From IMG/VR virus record IMGVR_UViG_3300048104_000233, positions 1-24,193 of that record: 24,193 nucleotides of DNA. The stretch is one strand, 5' to 3'. The position numbers were made by a program, and so were the translations under genes. The notes under the pieces are model-generated. The model was not told the DNA's origin, ran no database searches, and saw nothing but the letters and a program-made list of their open reading frames with translations. Source of the stretch: a virus. This document shows, piece by piece, positions 14,336-22,144 of this stretch (the stretch's first letter is position 1; the number at the start of each line of letters is the position of its first letter).

Positions 14336-16153
14336 ATGGCTGTTAAACCTGCTTCTCCTCGGATCAATATCAGTGAGATTGACAAAACGGCAATAGTGCC
14401 CGCTGTTGGTTCTTCTGGTGGTGGTTTCGTAGGAAACTTCCGTTGGGGCCCTGTGCACGAAAGAACTTTGATCAGTGATGAAACTGGTTTGGTTACTACG
14501 TTCGCAAGTCCAAACGACACGAACTCAGTGGATTTTCATTCCGCTGCGTATTTTTTAAAATACTCACAAACACTACAAGTAGCACGTGAAGTAGGCGCAG
14601 GGGCACAAAATGCTCACAGTGCAACTACTACACTTGCGGACTCCGCAGGGGGCACTCAACTACTTGTAAATAACCTCGCACATTGGGAAGATACTGTTTC
14701 TTCTGCTGTAGGTGAAGGTGCTTCTAAACTCTCATCTGGTACTTGGATTGCAAAATATCCAGGCGTACTTGGAGATGCTTTAAGTGTATCTTTCTGTCCT
14801 GCTTCTGATTCTGCTGGCGCAGAACACTTCACTGGTTGGGCATATGCCTCAAACTTTGATGGGAAGCCTGGAACATCATCTTATGCAAATACAAACGGTG
14901 CATCAAACGATGAAGTACACTTAGTGGTCTTAGACCGTACTGGTGCTATCACTGGAACGCCTGGCGCTGTTCTTGAAAAGTTTGCTTATCTTTCTGTTGC
15001 TAAAGGTGCTCTTACTCCAGATAACTCACCTAACTATATCGCAGATGTAGTGAATTCAAATTCACAATACATTTGGACTGGTTACTTTGGTGACGATACT
15101 GCATTCGGTGGTTCTGCATTGAACCTCGACAGTGACGCTGGATGGGGAACTATACCAACTTTAGACACTGCTGTAAACTACGGTTTAGGTAGTGGTCTTA
15201 CAGATGCAGCGATGACTTCTGACTTAGGTGGTGGACATGACGGTGCAACTCTTGGTAATTCTGATTTCTTAGCAGGTTACGACCTCTTCGAAGACAAACT
15301 TACTACAGAGATTGACTTCCTAATTGCTCCTTCTTATGGTACAGCATCAAATGGTGCAACAATTGTAAATGACCTAACGTCAATTGCAACTGCACGTAAA
15401 GATTGTATCGTAGTAGCATCTGTGGACAAGAGTGGTGTTGTGGGTAAAACTAACAGTCAACAATCAGCAAACGCAGTAACTTTCGTTGACGGATTAACAA
15501 AGTCTTCTTACTTGGTTGTAGATAACAACTACTTAAAAGTCTTTGATAAGTATAACGACAAATACATCAATATACCTGCATGTTCAAGTACAGCAGGATT
15601 GATGGCGGCAAGTGATATTATCGCAGATCCATGGTATTCACCTGCGGGTCAGAGACGTGGTAACTATCGTGGTGTTACTGACATCATTGCCAACCCAAAC
15701 CAAACCCAACGTGATCAACTGTACAAAGCAGGTGTTAACCCAATTGCCAATATTCCTGGCTCTGGTTTAATCTTGTTTGGTGACAAGACGTTGGAAAGCA
15801 GACCTTCTGCATTTGACCGTATTAACGTACGTAGATTGTTCATAGCAATCGAGAAGTCAATTGGTGAAGCTGCTAAAAATGTAATGTTTGAATTCAATGA
15901 CGAGTTTACTCGTGCAGAGTTTACAAACATTGTAGAACCTTTCCTCAGACGAGTAAAAGGTCGAAGAGGTATTACTGACTTTAGAGTTGTATGTGATGAC
16001 ACAAACAACAATCAAGAAGTAATTGACAATAATCAATTCGTGGCAAACATCTTTGTGAAACCTGCACGTTCTATCAACTTCGTTCAATTGAACTTTGTTG
16101 CTGTTAGAACTGGTGTAGACTTCGAAGAAGTTGTTGGCACGGTTGGCGCATAA
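14336..16153 (+). CDS. gp18: contractile tail sheath protein gp18
   Basis: A 605-residue homologue of T4 gp18 (659 residues), the sheath subunit that contracts around the gp19 tube. The N-terminus (KPASPRINISEIDKT, then GFVGNFRWGPVHERTLI) and the C-terminal core (QRDQLYKAGVNPIANIPGSG, FGDKTLESRPSAFDRINVRR, LFIAIEKSIGEAAKNVMFEF, FVKPARSINFVQLNFVAVRT) are the conserved parts. The middle (about residues 130-320) is Gly/Ser/Thr/Asp-rich and variable, as expected for the surface-exposed protrusion. A late promoter lies upstream, and gp19 follows after 11 bases with an AAGGAG ribosome-binding site. Confidence 0.96.
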   Translation: MAVKPASPRINISEIDKTAIVPAVGSSGGGFVGNFRWGPVHERTLISDETGLVTTFASPNDTNSVDFHSAAYFLKYSQTLQVAREVGAGAQNAHSATTTLADSAGGTQLLVNNLAHWEDTVSSAVGEGASKLSSGTWIAKYPGVLGDALSVSFCPASDSAGAEHFTGWAYASNFDGKPGTSSYANTNGASNDEVHLVVLDRTGAITGTPGAVLEKFAYLSVAKGALTPDNSPNYIADVVNSNSQYIWTGYFGDDTAFGGSALNLDSDAGWGTIPTLDTAVNYGLGSGLTDAAMTSDLGGGHDGATLGNSDFLAGYDLFEDKLTTEIDFLIAPSYGTASNGATIVNDLTSIATARKDCIVVASVDKSGVVGKTNSQQSANAVTFVDGLTKSSYLVVDNNYLKVFDKYNDKYINIPACSSTAGLMAASDIIADPWYSPAGQRRGNYRGVTDIIANPNQTQRDQLYKAGVNPIANIPGSGLILFGDKTLESRPSAFDRINVRRLFIAIEKSIGEAAKNVMFEFNDEFTRAEFTNIVEPFLRRVKGRRGITDFRVVCDDTNNNQEVIDNNQFVANIFVKPARSINFVQLNFVAVRTGVDFEEVVGTVGA

Positions 16154-16164
16154 GGAGATTAGAC

Positions 16165-16692
16165 ATGGCAATTTTAGGTGTAGATGATTTTAAATCTAAA
16201 CTCAAAGGTGGTGGCGCACGTCCTAACCTCTTCAACTGTAAGGTAAACTTCCCTGCATATGCTCTGGGTGATGCTGAATTAACATCATTCATGGTAAAGG
16301 GTGCTCAACTTCCTGCTTCAACTGTTAGTCCAGTTATTGTACCATTCCGTGGTAGGCAATTGAAGATCGCTGGTGACAGAACATTCGAAGAGTGGACTGT
16401 AACAGTGATTAACGATACAGGTTTTGAGGTACGTGATGCAATGGAACGGTGGATGAACGGAATCAATTCTCATAACGAGAATACTGGTTTCAATGATCCT
16501 GCTGAATATCAGACCGACCTATCCGTTGATCAGTTAGACAAAGATGGACTCGTAATTAAAACTTACGCATTCCGTTCGTGCTTCCCAACCAACATTACTG
16601 CAATTGATCTTAACTACGACACTGTCGATACTATCGAAGAGTTCCAAGTTACGTTCCAAGTACAGTACTGGGAGTCAAGTACAACCAGTTAA
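16165..16692 (+). CDS. gp19: tail tube protein gp19
   Basis: A 175-residue homologue of T4 gp19 (163 residues), which stacks as hexamers to form the inner tail tube. Conserved features are ARPNLFNCKVNFP (about residues 18-30), the KGAQLPASTVSPVIVPFRGR loop, IAGDRTFEEWTVTVINDTGF, AEYQTDL and the closing strand FQVTFQVQYWES. The gene follows gp18 with a strong AAGGAG site and ends before a hairpin with a T-rich tail, matching an abundant two-gene sheath/tube transcript. A distant paralogue lies at 22145-22636. Confidence 0.96.
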   Translation: MAILGVDDFKSKLKGGGARPNLFNCKVNFPAYALGDAELTSFMVKGAQLPASTVSPVIVPFRGRQLKIAGDRTFEEWTVTVINDTGFEVRDAMERWMNGINSHNENTGFNDPAEYQTDLSVDQLDKDGLVIKTYAFRSCFPTNITAIDLNYDTVDTIEEFQVTFQVQYWESSTTS

Positions 16693-16699
16693 TGGTTGA

Positions 16700-16707
16700 C
16701 TAAATAT
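16700..16707 (+). promoter_or_regulatory. possible late promoter variant before gp20
   Basis: CTAAATAT lies just after the gp19 stop, 61 bases before the gp20 ATG. It differs from TATAAATA at several positions but fits the CTAAATA/NATAAATA type of late box known in cyanophages. Transcription would begin near the left arm of the hairpin that follows. Confidence 0.4.
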
Positions 16708-16710
16708 ATG

Positions 16711-16742
16711 CGTAGGGAGGATTTTCTCCCTACGTATTATTT
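16711..16742 (+). terminator. hairpin terminator after gp19
   Basis: Stem CGTAGGGAG (16711-16719), loop GATTTT, and stem CTCCCTACG (16726-16734) form nine perfect base pairs, followed by the T-rich TATTATTTT. It sits 19 bases after the gp19 stop and 27 bases before the gp20 start, so it could end the gp18-gp19 transcript. The T-run is interrupted, so termination may be partial. Confidence 0.7.
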
Positions 16743-16760
16743 TAATTTGAAGGTAAGGAT

Positions 16761-18275
16761 ATGGCAGACGACAACAATAGCATAATGAAACTCTTTGGTT
16801 TCGAACTTGTTCGTTCAAAGAACAAGGACGTGGGCAAAGACAATGAGAAACTCCCATCAATCGTTCCGAAGACGGATGACGATGGTGCGGGTTATGTTAC
16901 TGCGTCTGGTAGTCACTATGGTCAATACATTGACATAAATGGTGACAATGCTAAAGACAATGCTGAGATGATCATGAAGTATCGTGGTGTCGCAACTCAT
17001 CCAGAAGTTGATGCCGCTATCGAAGACATTGTAAATGAATCCATTAGTGGATCAGAGAACGAAGCACCTGTTCTCATAAATCTTGACGGTGTAGAAACTT
17101 CTGATAAGATCAAGAAGTTAATGACAGAAGAGTTCGACAACATTTGTGGTATGTTGAACTTCAACGAATTAGGTCACGACATATATAGATCGTGGTATGT
17201 GGATGGACGTTTGGTTCACCACCTTGTAGTAAACGAAGGTAATATGAAAGCAGGGATCCAAGAGATCCGACCTATTGATGCTACTAAGATACGTAAGGTA
17301 AAGGAAGTAAAGTATAAGAAGGATAACAAGACTGGTGCGAAGGTTGTAGACAAGACAGATGAGTTCTACGTATTCCAAGAAAAGAATCAAACCCAATCCG
17401 CAGTTAAGTTAACACCAGATTCAGTATCATATGTTACATCTGGTTTGACGGATCCTTCACGTAAGAGTGTAGTCTCTTACCTGCATAAAGCAATTAAACC
17501 CATCAACCAGTTGCGTATGATGGAAGACAGTCTGGTGATTTATCGTCTCGCACGTGCACCAGAACGTAGAATCTTTTATATAGATGTTGGTAACTTACCT
17601 GCAAACAAAGCAGAACAACATATGAAAGAGATCCAGACTCGTTATCGTAACAAGTTAGTATACGATGCAAGTACTGGTAATTTAAAAGATGACCGTAAGC
17701 ATATGAGTATGCTTGAAGATTTCTGGTTACCACGTAGAGAAGGTGGAAGAGGTACTGAGATTAGTACACTACCTGGCGGTGATAACCTTGGACAGATAGA
17801 CGATATTGTCTACTTCCAGAAGAGACTGTATCGTTCATTGAACGTACCTATTGCTCGTTTGGAGCAAGAGACACAGTTTAGTCTTGGTAGAAGTACTGAG
17901 ATTAGCAGGGACGAAGTGAAGTTCCAGAAGTTTATCGACAGATTACGTAAACGTTTCTCAACAATGTTTACTAATATTCTGAAGAAACAACTTATACTGA
18001 AGGGTATTATCACCCCCGAAGACTGGCAGTCATGGAGAAATGATATTCAGATTGATTTCATCCGTGACAATCACTTCACAGAATTAAAGGATTCTGAGTT
18101 ACTTAGAGAAAGACTAAGTACTCTTGATCAGTTAAGTCAATACGTTGGTGAATACTTCTCACGTGAGTGGGTTATGAAGAACGTAATGATGATGTCCGAA
18201 GAGGATATCGAAACAATGAAGGATCAAGTCGAGGCAGAAAATGCCAAGGGTGGATCCGATGAAGATGAATACTAA
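16761..18275 (+). CDS. gp20: portal vertex protein gp20
   Basis: A 504-residue homologue of T4 gp20 (524 residues), the dodecameric portal through which DNA enters and leaves. Conserved stretches include YRGVATHPEVDAAIEDIVNE (about residues 74-93), LNFNELGHDIYRSWYVDGRL (about 132-151), LARAPERRIFYIDVGNLPAN (about 262-281), MLEDFWLPRREGGRGTEIST followed by LPGGDNLGQI, the LNVPIARLEQE segment and the C-terminal ITPEDW..WRNDIQIDFIRDN. The tail is acidic (SDEDEY). AAGGTAAGGAT precedes the ATG. The stop overlaps the start of a 33-codon ORF as TAATG. Confidence 0.97.
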   Translation: MADDNNSIMKLFGFELVRSKNKDVGKDNEKLPSIVPKTDDDGAGYVTASGSHYGQYIDINGDNAKDNAEMIMKYRGVATHPEVDAAIEDIVNESISGSENEAPVLINLDGVETSDKIKKLMTEEFDNICGMLNFNELGHDIYRSWYVDGRLVHHLVVNEGNMKAGIQEIRPIDATKIRKVKEVKYKKDNKTGAKVVDKTDEFYVFQEKNQTQSAVKLTPDSVSYVTSGLTDPSRKSVVSYLHKAIKPINQLRMMEDSLVIYRLARAPERRIFYIDVGNLPANKAEQHMKEIQTRYRNKLVYDASTGNLKDDRKHMSMLEDFWLPRREGGRGTEISTLPGGDNLGQIDDIVYFQKRLYRSLNVPIARLEQETQFSLGRSTEISRDEVKFQKFIDRLRKRFSTMFTNILKKQLILKGIITPEDWQSWRNDIQIDFIRDNHFTELKDSELLRERLSTLDQLSQYVGEYFSREWVMKNVMMMSEEDIETMKDQVEAENAKGGSDEDEY

Positions 18276-18376
18276 TGAGTTACAGAGATTACGTAGCACA
18301 GCATAGTGATTTAAACTGGGACGGTCAAGAAGACCGTTTCGATGACTTTGAGAAAGTAGGAGAAAACGATGAGTGA
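18275..18376 (+). CDS. small 33-residue ORF between gp20 and the prohead core gene
   Basis: This ORF encodes MSYRDYVAQHSDLNWDGQED then RFDDFEKVGENDE. Its ATG shares the A of the gp20 stop (TAATG), and its stop lies 8 bases inside the next gene (ATGAGTGA). It therefore fills the gp20-core gap exactly, with overlaps at both ends. The gp67-like gene would otherwise start far from gp20, with its Shine-Dalgarno (GTAGGAGAA) inside this ORF. The product is acidic and I do not recognise it. It may be a tiny core protein, or act mainly as a coupling peptide that keeps ribosomes moving from gp20 into the core genes. Confidence 0.6.
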   Translation: MSYRDYVAQHSDLNWDGQEDRFDDFEKVGENDE

Positions 18377-18707
18377 AGTAGAAAATAACGAAGAAGTTGC
18401 AGTAGAAGCAGAAGCATCTAATGTAGGTAACATTGATAACTTTATCGATGCTATTGCACAACAGAACTTCAACCGTGCTAAAGAGCACTTTGATACTGTC
18501 TTAGGTGACAAGATGAATGATGCTTTAGAAGCAGAAAGGTTGTCTGTTGCTGACACTATCTTTAATGATGCACCAGAAGAACCAGAAATGGAACTTGGTG
18601 ATGCAGATGACGCATTTGAAGATGACGAGACTGAAGAGGTAGAACTCGAAGTAGTAGACGAAGTCGAAGAAGATGACGTTGTTGTAGACGAAGTTGAAGA
18701 GGATTAA
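18369..18707 (+). CDS. prohead core protein, gp67-like
   Basis: A 112-residue protein with two parts. Residues about 19-66 (NIDNFIDAIAQQNFNRAKEH and FDTVLGDKMNDALEAERLSV) form the helix typical of small T4-like internal head/core proteins, which often contain FIDAI...A...F...L..K...AL. Residues about 68-112 have no Lys or Arg and are mostly Glu, Asp and Val. T4 gp67 (80 residues) is likewise acidic and sits between gp20 and gp68. In T4 it shapes the prohead core and is cut to peptides by gp21. The number 67 is assigned by position and character, so the specific name is tentative. Confidence 0.7.
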   Translation: MSEVENNEEVAVEAEASNVGNIDNFIDAIAQQNFNRAKEHFDTVLGDKMNDALEAERLSVADTIFNDAPEEPEMELGDADDAFEDDETEEVELEVVDEVEEDDVVVDEVEED

Positions 18708-18735
18708 ATTAATTCTCTGTTAAGATATTTATTTG

Positions 18736-18743
18736 TATAAATA
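18736..18743 (+). promoter_or_regulatory. T4-type late promoter before gp68-like/gp21
   Basis: An exact TATAAATA lies in the 72-base AT-rich gap, 37 bases before the ATG at 18780. It would supply late RNA for the gp68-like, gp21, gp22 and gp23 genes. No clear Shine-Dalgarno stands before the ATG at 18780; the leader is nearly all A and T. Confidence 0.8.
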
Positions 18744-18779
18744 ACTGTATAACTTTTAATTAAAACAAGTAATTAATAT

Positions 18780-19007
18780 ATGCCGAGTTTCAAAGAGATA
18801 AGAGAGAAGTACTCACCAAAAGGTAAAGTTGTCTTCTCTGGTAAAGCAGGTGGCAAGATTGCCAAGGTTGCTGTATCTATTGTTAAGGAAATAAAGGGAT
18901 TCACTGTTATTATTGACGGTGATAAACTTGATACTTACAAGACTGAAGCAGAGGCAAAGAAGAATTTAAAAATTACTGTAAACGAACTTGGCGGTAAAAT
19001 GAAATGA
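18780..19007 (+). CDS. prohead core protein, gp68-like
   Basis: A 75-residue Lys-rich protein (MPSFKEIREKYSPKGKVVFS...GFTVIIDGDKLDTYKTEAEA...) directly before the protease gene, where T4 has gp68 (141 residues). Its stop overlaps the gp21 start as ATGA. It is basic, opposite in charge to the acidic gp67-like protein upstream, which would suit a packed core. Sequence similarity to T4 gp68 is not evident by eye, so the assignment is by position. It has no membrane segment or signal peptide. Confidence 0.65.
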   Translation: MPSFKEIREKYSPKGKVVFSGKAGGKIAKVAVSIVKEIKGFTVIIDGDKLDTYKTEAEAKKNLKITVNELGGKMK

Positions 19008-19663
19008 AACTAATCAGTGAATTTACAGAAACAAATTTAGAATGTCTGATTGAGAAGAAAGACAACGGTGATAAGAAATATGTCATCGAAGGTGTCTTTG
19101 CTCAAGCAGATCAAAAGAACAGGAATGGACGTGTTTACCCTAAACCAATTATGGAAAGGGCAGTAAACAAGTATGTTCAAACGCAAGTTAGCAAGAAACG
19201 TGCGGTCGGGGAACTAAATCATCCCGAAGGCCCTACGGTTAACTTGGACAAGGTTTCGCATCTCATCACAGACCTCAAGTTAGAGGGAAATGATGTGATC
19301 GGAAAGGCACAAATATTGGATACTCCAATGGGTAAGATCGTAAAAGGTTTGCTTGAAGGTGGTGTACAATTGGGTGTGTCAACTCGTGGTATGGGAAGCT
19401 TGGAGAACCGAAACGGTGTTGCGTACGTTAAAGATGATTTCATCTTGAGTACTGTGGACATTGTTCAAGACCCATCTGCACCAGATGCTTTTGTTAATGG
19501 TATTATGGAAGGTGTAGATTGGGTTTGGAATAACGGTATTTTGGAACCTCAAGTAATTGAAGATATGGAGACAGAAATCAAGAAGGCACCGAAGGCATAC
19601 AGTTCTGCTGTACAAATTCGAGAGTTCAAAAATTTCCTCTCGTTAATCAAATCTAATATGTAA
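19004..19663 (+). CDS. gp21: prohead core protease gp21
   Basis: A 219-residue homologue of T4 gp21 (212 residues), the serine protease (family S80) that matures the prohead by cutting core and capsid proteins after (I/L)-x-E. The likely catalytic residues are H73 in VGELNHPEGPTVNLD and S126 in LGVSTRGMGS, with D152 or D156 in STVDIVQDPSAPDAF as the acidic member. RNGRVYPKPIM (about 40-50) is another family signature. It overlaps the gp68-like gene by four bases and precedes gp22 by 10 bases with an AAGGAG site. Self-cleavage near the C-terminus is known for T4 gp21; I cannot place the site here. Confidence 0.95.
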   Translation: MKLISEFTETNLECLIEKKDNGDKKYVIEGVFAQADQKNRNGRVYPKPIMERAVNKYVQTQVSKKRAVGELNHPEGPTVNLDKVSHLITDLKLEGNDVIGKAQILDTPMGKIVKGLLEGGVQLGVSTRGMGSLENRNGVAYVKDDFILSTVDIVQDPSAPDAFVNGIMEGVDWVWNNGILEPQVIEDMETEIKKAPKAYSSAVQIREFKNFLSLIKSNM

Positions 19664-19673
19664 GGAGTCAATT

Positions 19674-20714
19674 ATGACTGAAGAAAATAAAGTCGAAGTT
19701 GAACTTCACGATGAAGAAATTAACGACATTGTGGAGGAGAACCTCGAAGAAAAATCTGAACCAAAAGGATCCAGTGGTGCGGTTGATGCTCAACCTACCT
19801 CTGAAGTAGATTCTGTTGCTTCAGTAGATAAGGCAGCGGATGCAGTTAAGAAAGCACCTGTTCCTAAAACTAAGGCAGGTATGATTTCTGCTATGTACGG
19901 TAAACTTAATTCTATGAAGAAAGTAGACCTACAAGCATCATACGGTAAAGTCATGGGTGAAGATGTAGATTTTGAAGACGAAGCACTTGCTGAATCTCCA
20001 ATTGATACAACTGCTGAACTCGAAGGAATCATGGAATCAGAGGCAACTCTATCCGATGAATTCAAGAGCAAAACAGCAATCATCTTTGAAGCATCGTTGA
20101 AATCAAAGTTGTCTGAAGAAGTGTCTCGTATCGAAACACAATATAAAGAAGAACTTGCTGAAGAAGTAACGACTATTAAGTCTGAACTTGTTGAGAAAGT
20201 AGATTCTTATTTAAACTACGTAGTTGAATCTTGGATGGAAGATAATAAGGTTGCAGTACAGAACGGTCTTAGGACTGAGATTGCTGAGAACTTTATGACT
20301 AAGATGAAGGATCTATTCGTAGAATCCCACATCGAAGTACCAGAGTCCAAGGTAGATTTAGTTGATGAATTAGCAGAGCAAGTTGAGGAACTCGAAGAGT
20401 CTCTTAACAAGCAAACTGGTGAGTCTATTAAATTGTCAGAAGAACTCGAAGTGCTGAAACGTGATGCTATCATCGCAGAAGCAAGTCGTGGTTTGGCAGA
20501 CACCCAAATCGAGAAATTGAAAGGTCTATGTGAGAGCATTGATTTTTCCGATGATTTTGCCTCTAAGGTTGAGACCATCAAAGAACAATATTTCTCACAA
20601 ACCGTAGTGGAAGATGTACAAATTGTAGATGAGGAACCAGAGCAAATTCTGGAAACTTCAAGTGCAATGGACTCATATCTCACTGCAATTAGAAAAACAT
20701 CTAAAACACTATAA
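19674..20714 (+). CDS. gp22: major prohead scaffold protein gp22
   Basis: A 346-residue acidic, helical scaffold protein, larger than T4 gp22 (269 residues). It forms the internal core around which gp23 assembles and is then degraded by gp21. The central LSDEFKSKTAIIFEASLKSK (about residues 122-141), followed by the long coiled coil to about residue 270, is the family hallmark. A Ser/Ala/Pro-rich linker lies at about 28-70. Many (I/L)-x-E sites (LEE, LAE, LSE) fit its expected destruction by gp21. An AAGGAG site precedes it, and gp23 follows after 14 bases with AAGGA. Confidence 0.92.
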   Translation: MTEENKVEVELHDEEINDIVEENLEEKSEPKGSSGAVDAQPTSEVDSVASVDKAADAVKKAPVPKTKAGMISAMYGKLNSMKKVDLQASYGKVMGEDVDFEDEALAESPIDTTAELEGIMESEATLSDEFKSKTAIIFEASLKSKLSEEVSRIETQYKEELAEEVTTIKSELVEKVDSYLNYVVESWMEDNKVAVQNGLRTEIAENFMTKMKDLFVESHIEVPESKVDLVDELAEQVEELEESLNKQTGESIKLSEELEVLKRDAIIAEASRGLADTQIEKLKGLCESIDFSDDFASKVETIKEQYFSQTVVEDVQIVDEEPEQILETSSAMDSYLTAIRKTSKTL

Positions 20715-20728
20715 TTAAGGAAACAATT

Positions 20729-22051
20729 ATGAACTCTTACGATAAATTAATCGAAAAGTGGTCACCAGTACTGAACGAAAGTTCTGCTGGCGAGATTAAA
20801 GACCACCAACGTAAAGCTGTCACTGCCGCTATCTTGGAAAACCAAGAGATCGCAATGATGGAAGAACGCTCACAACACAACGGTTTCGGTGGGTTGAACG
20901 AAGCAGCGCCAGCAGGTGCTAATACTGGTTCAATCGGAACTTGGGATCCTGTGTTAATTTCACTTGTACGCCGTGCAATGCCTAATCTTATGGCATATGA
21001 CGTATGTGGTGTTCAACCTATGTCTGGCCCAACTGGTCTCATCTTTGCGATGAAGGCACGTTATGGTGCAGGTGCAACTGGATCTCGTGAAGCATTATTC
21101 AACGAAGCAGAGACTAACTTCTCTGGTGTTGGTACTCACGATTCAGATAACGTATCTGGTTTCAACGGAATCGCTCCAGCGGCAGATAGTGCAGATGCAC
21201 TACGTGCAGGTGGAACTGGTACTGGTGATACTACTGCCAATATGGAAGCATATGGTTCAAGTGGTGGCGCTGCTTTTGAAGAAATGGGTTTCACCATTGA
21301 AAAAGCAACTGTTACTGCTAAGAGTCGTGCTCTTAAAGCAGAGTACAGTTTAGAACTTGCTCAAGACCTTAAAGCAATTCATGGTCTGGATGCAGAAACT
21401 GAACTTGCTAACATTCTTAGTACTGAGATCCTTGCGGAAATTAACCGTGAAGTTATCCGTACTATCAATAGTCAAGCAAAAACTGGTGCTCTTCAAGCAA
21501 ACGTAACTAAGAACGGTATCTTTGATCTTTCTTCAGACGCTGACGGACGTTGGTCTGCTGAGAAATTCAAAGGTCTTGTAGTACAAATTGACCGTGAATG
21601 TAACGTGATCGCTAAAGAAACAAGACGTGGTAAAGGTAACGTAGTAATCTGTTCTTCAGATGTTGCTACTGCTCTTTCTGCTTCTGGTATGCTTGATTAC
21701 ACTCCTAACATGTCTACTACCCTACAGGTAGATGATACTGGCAATACTTTTGCAGGTACTCTGAACGGACGTATTAAAGTGTATATCGATCCATATGCTC
21801 AAGCAGATTACATCACTGTTGGTTACAAAGGTACTAACGCATATGACGCAGGTTTATTCTACTGCCCATACGTTCCTTTGCAAATGGTTAAAGCAGTTGG
21901 GGAAGATACTTTCCAACCAAAAATCGGATTTAAGACTCGTTACGGAATGGCATCAAACCCATTTGTCGGTGCGACTCCTTCATCTGGTCTTGCTACTGCT
22001 AAGACTAACCAGTACTACCGTATCTTCCGTGTGGACAACATCCTCACATAA
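20729..22051 (+). CDS. gp23: major capsid protein gp23
   Basis: A 440-residue homologue of T4 gp23 (521 residues), the hexamer-forming shell subunit with the HK97 fold. The N-terminal delta region ends with GGLNEAAPAG; E58|A59 fits the gp21 rule (L-x-E|A) and the T4 cut at E65|A66, so the mature form should begin AAPAGANTGSIGTWDPVLIS. Following segments are RRAMPNLMAYDVCGVQPMSG, PTGLIFAMKARYG, ALKAEYSLELAQDLKAIHGL and VVICSSDVATAL. An earlier L-N-E (residues 15-17) and I-L-E (35-37) are further possible cuts. A strong terminator follows 24 bases after the stop. No gp24-like vertex gene follows it in this window. Confidence 0.98.
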   Translation: MNSYDKLIEKWSPVLNESSAGEIKDHQRKAVTAAILENQEIAMMEERSQHNGFGGLNEAAPAGANTGSIGTWDPVLISLVRRAMPNLMAYDVCGVQPMSGPTGLIFAMKARYGAGATGSREALFNEAETNFSGVGTHDSDNVSGFNGIAPAADSADALRAGGTGTGDTTANMEAYGSSGGAAFEEMGFTIEKATVTAKSRALKAEYSLELAQDLKAIHGLDAETELANILSTEILAEINREVIRTINSQAKTGALQANVTKNGIFDLSSDADGRWSAEKFKGLVVQIDRECNVIAKETRRGKGNVVICSSDVATALSASGMLDYTPNMSTTLQVDDTGNTFAGTLNGRIKVYIDPYAQADYITVGYKGTNAYDAGLFYCPYVPLQMVKAVGEDTFQPKIGFKTRYGMASNPFVGATPSSGLATAKTNQYYRIFRVDNILT

Positions 22052-22075
22052 GAATACTTTAGTATTTGTTTTAAA

Positions 22076-22101
22076 GGGAGACTTCGGTCTCCCTTTTTTT
22101 T
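22076..22101 (+). terminator. UUCG-loop intrinsic terminator after gp23
   Basis: Stem GGGAGAC (22076-22082), loop TTCG (22083-22086) and stem GTCTCCC (22087-22093) are followed by eight Ts (22094-22101). Three As before the stem can also pair with the first Ts. This is a textbook strong Rho-independent terminator closing the capsid transcript. Confidence 0.95.
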
Positions 22102-22114
22102 GCTTTATAACTTG

Positions 22115-22122
22115 TATAAATA
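22115..22122 (+). promoter_or_regulatory. T4-type late promoter before the second tube-like gene
   Basis: An exact TATAAATA lies 14 bases after the gp23 terminator and 30 bases before the ATG at 22145. TAAGAGG precedes the start as the ribosome-binding site. The terminator/promoter pair separates this short transcript from the capsid unit. Confidence 0.8.
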
Positions 22123-22144
22123 GAGGTATAATTAAGAGGTTACT

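Noticed and set aside
18700-18783. Hairpin masking the gp68-like start, as at 4427
   Set aside because: Only an imperfect pairing of about 7 A/T base pairs (ATTAATT type) is possible, which is expected in such AT-rich sequence.
20216-20683. 155-codon open frame on the - strand opposite gp22
   Set aside because: It is Ser/Thr-rich and lies antisense to a Glu/Lys-rich coding region (GAA reads as TTC, and so on). No promoter, ribosome-binding site or conserved motif supports it.
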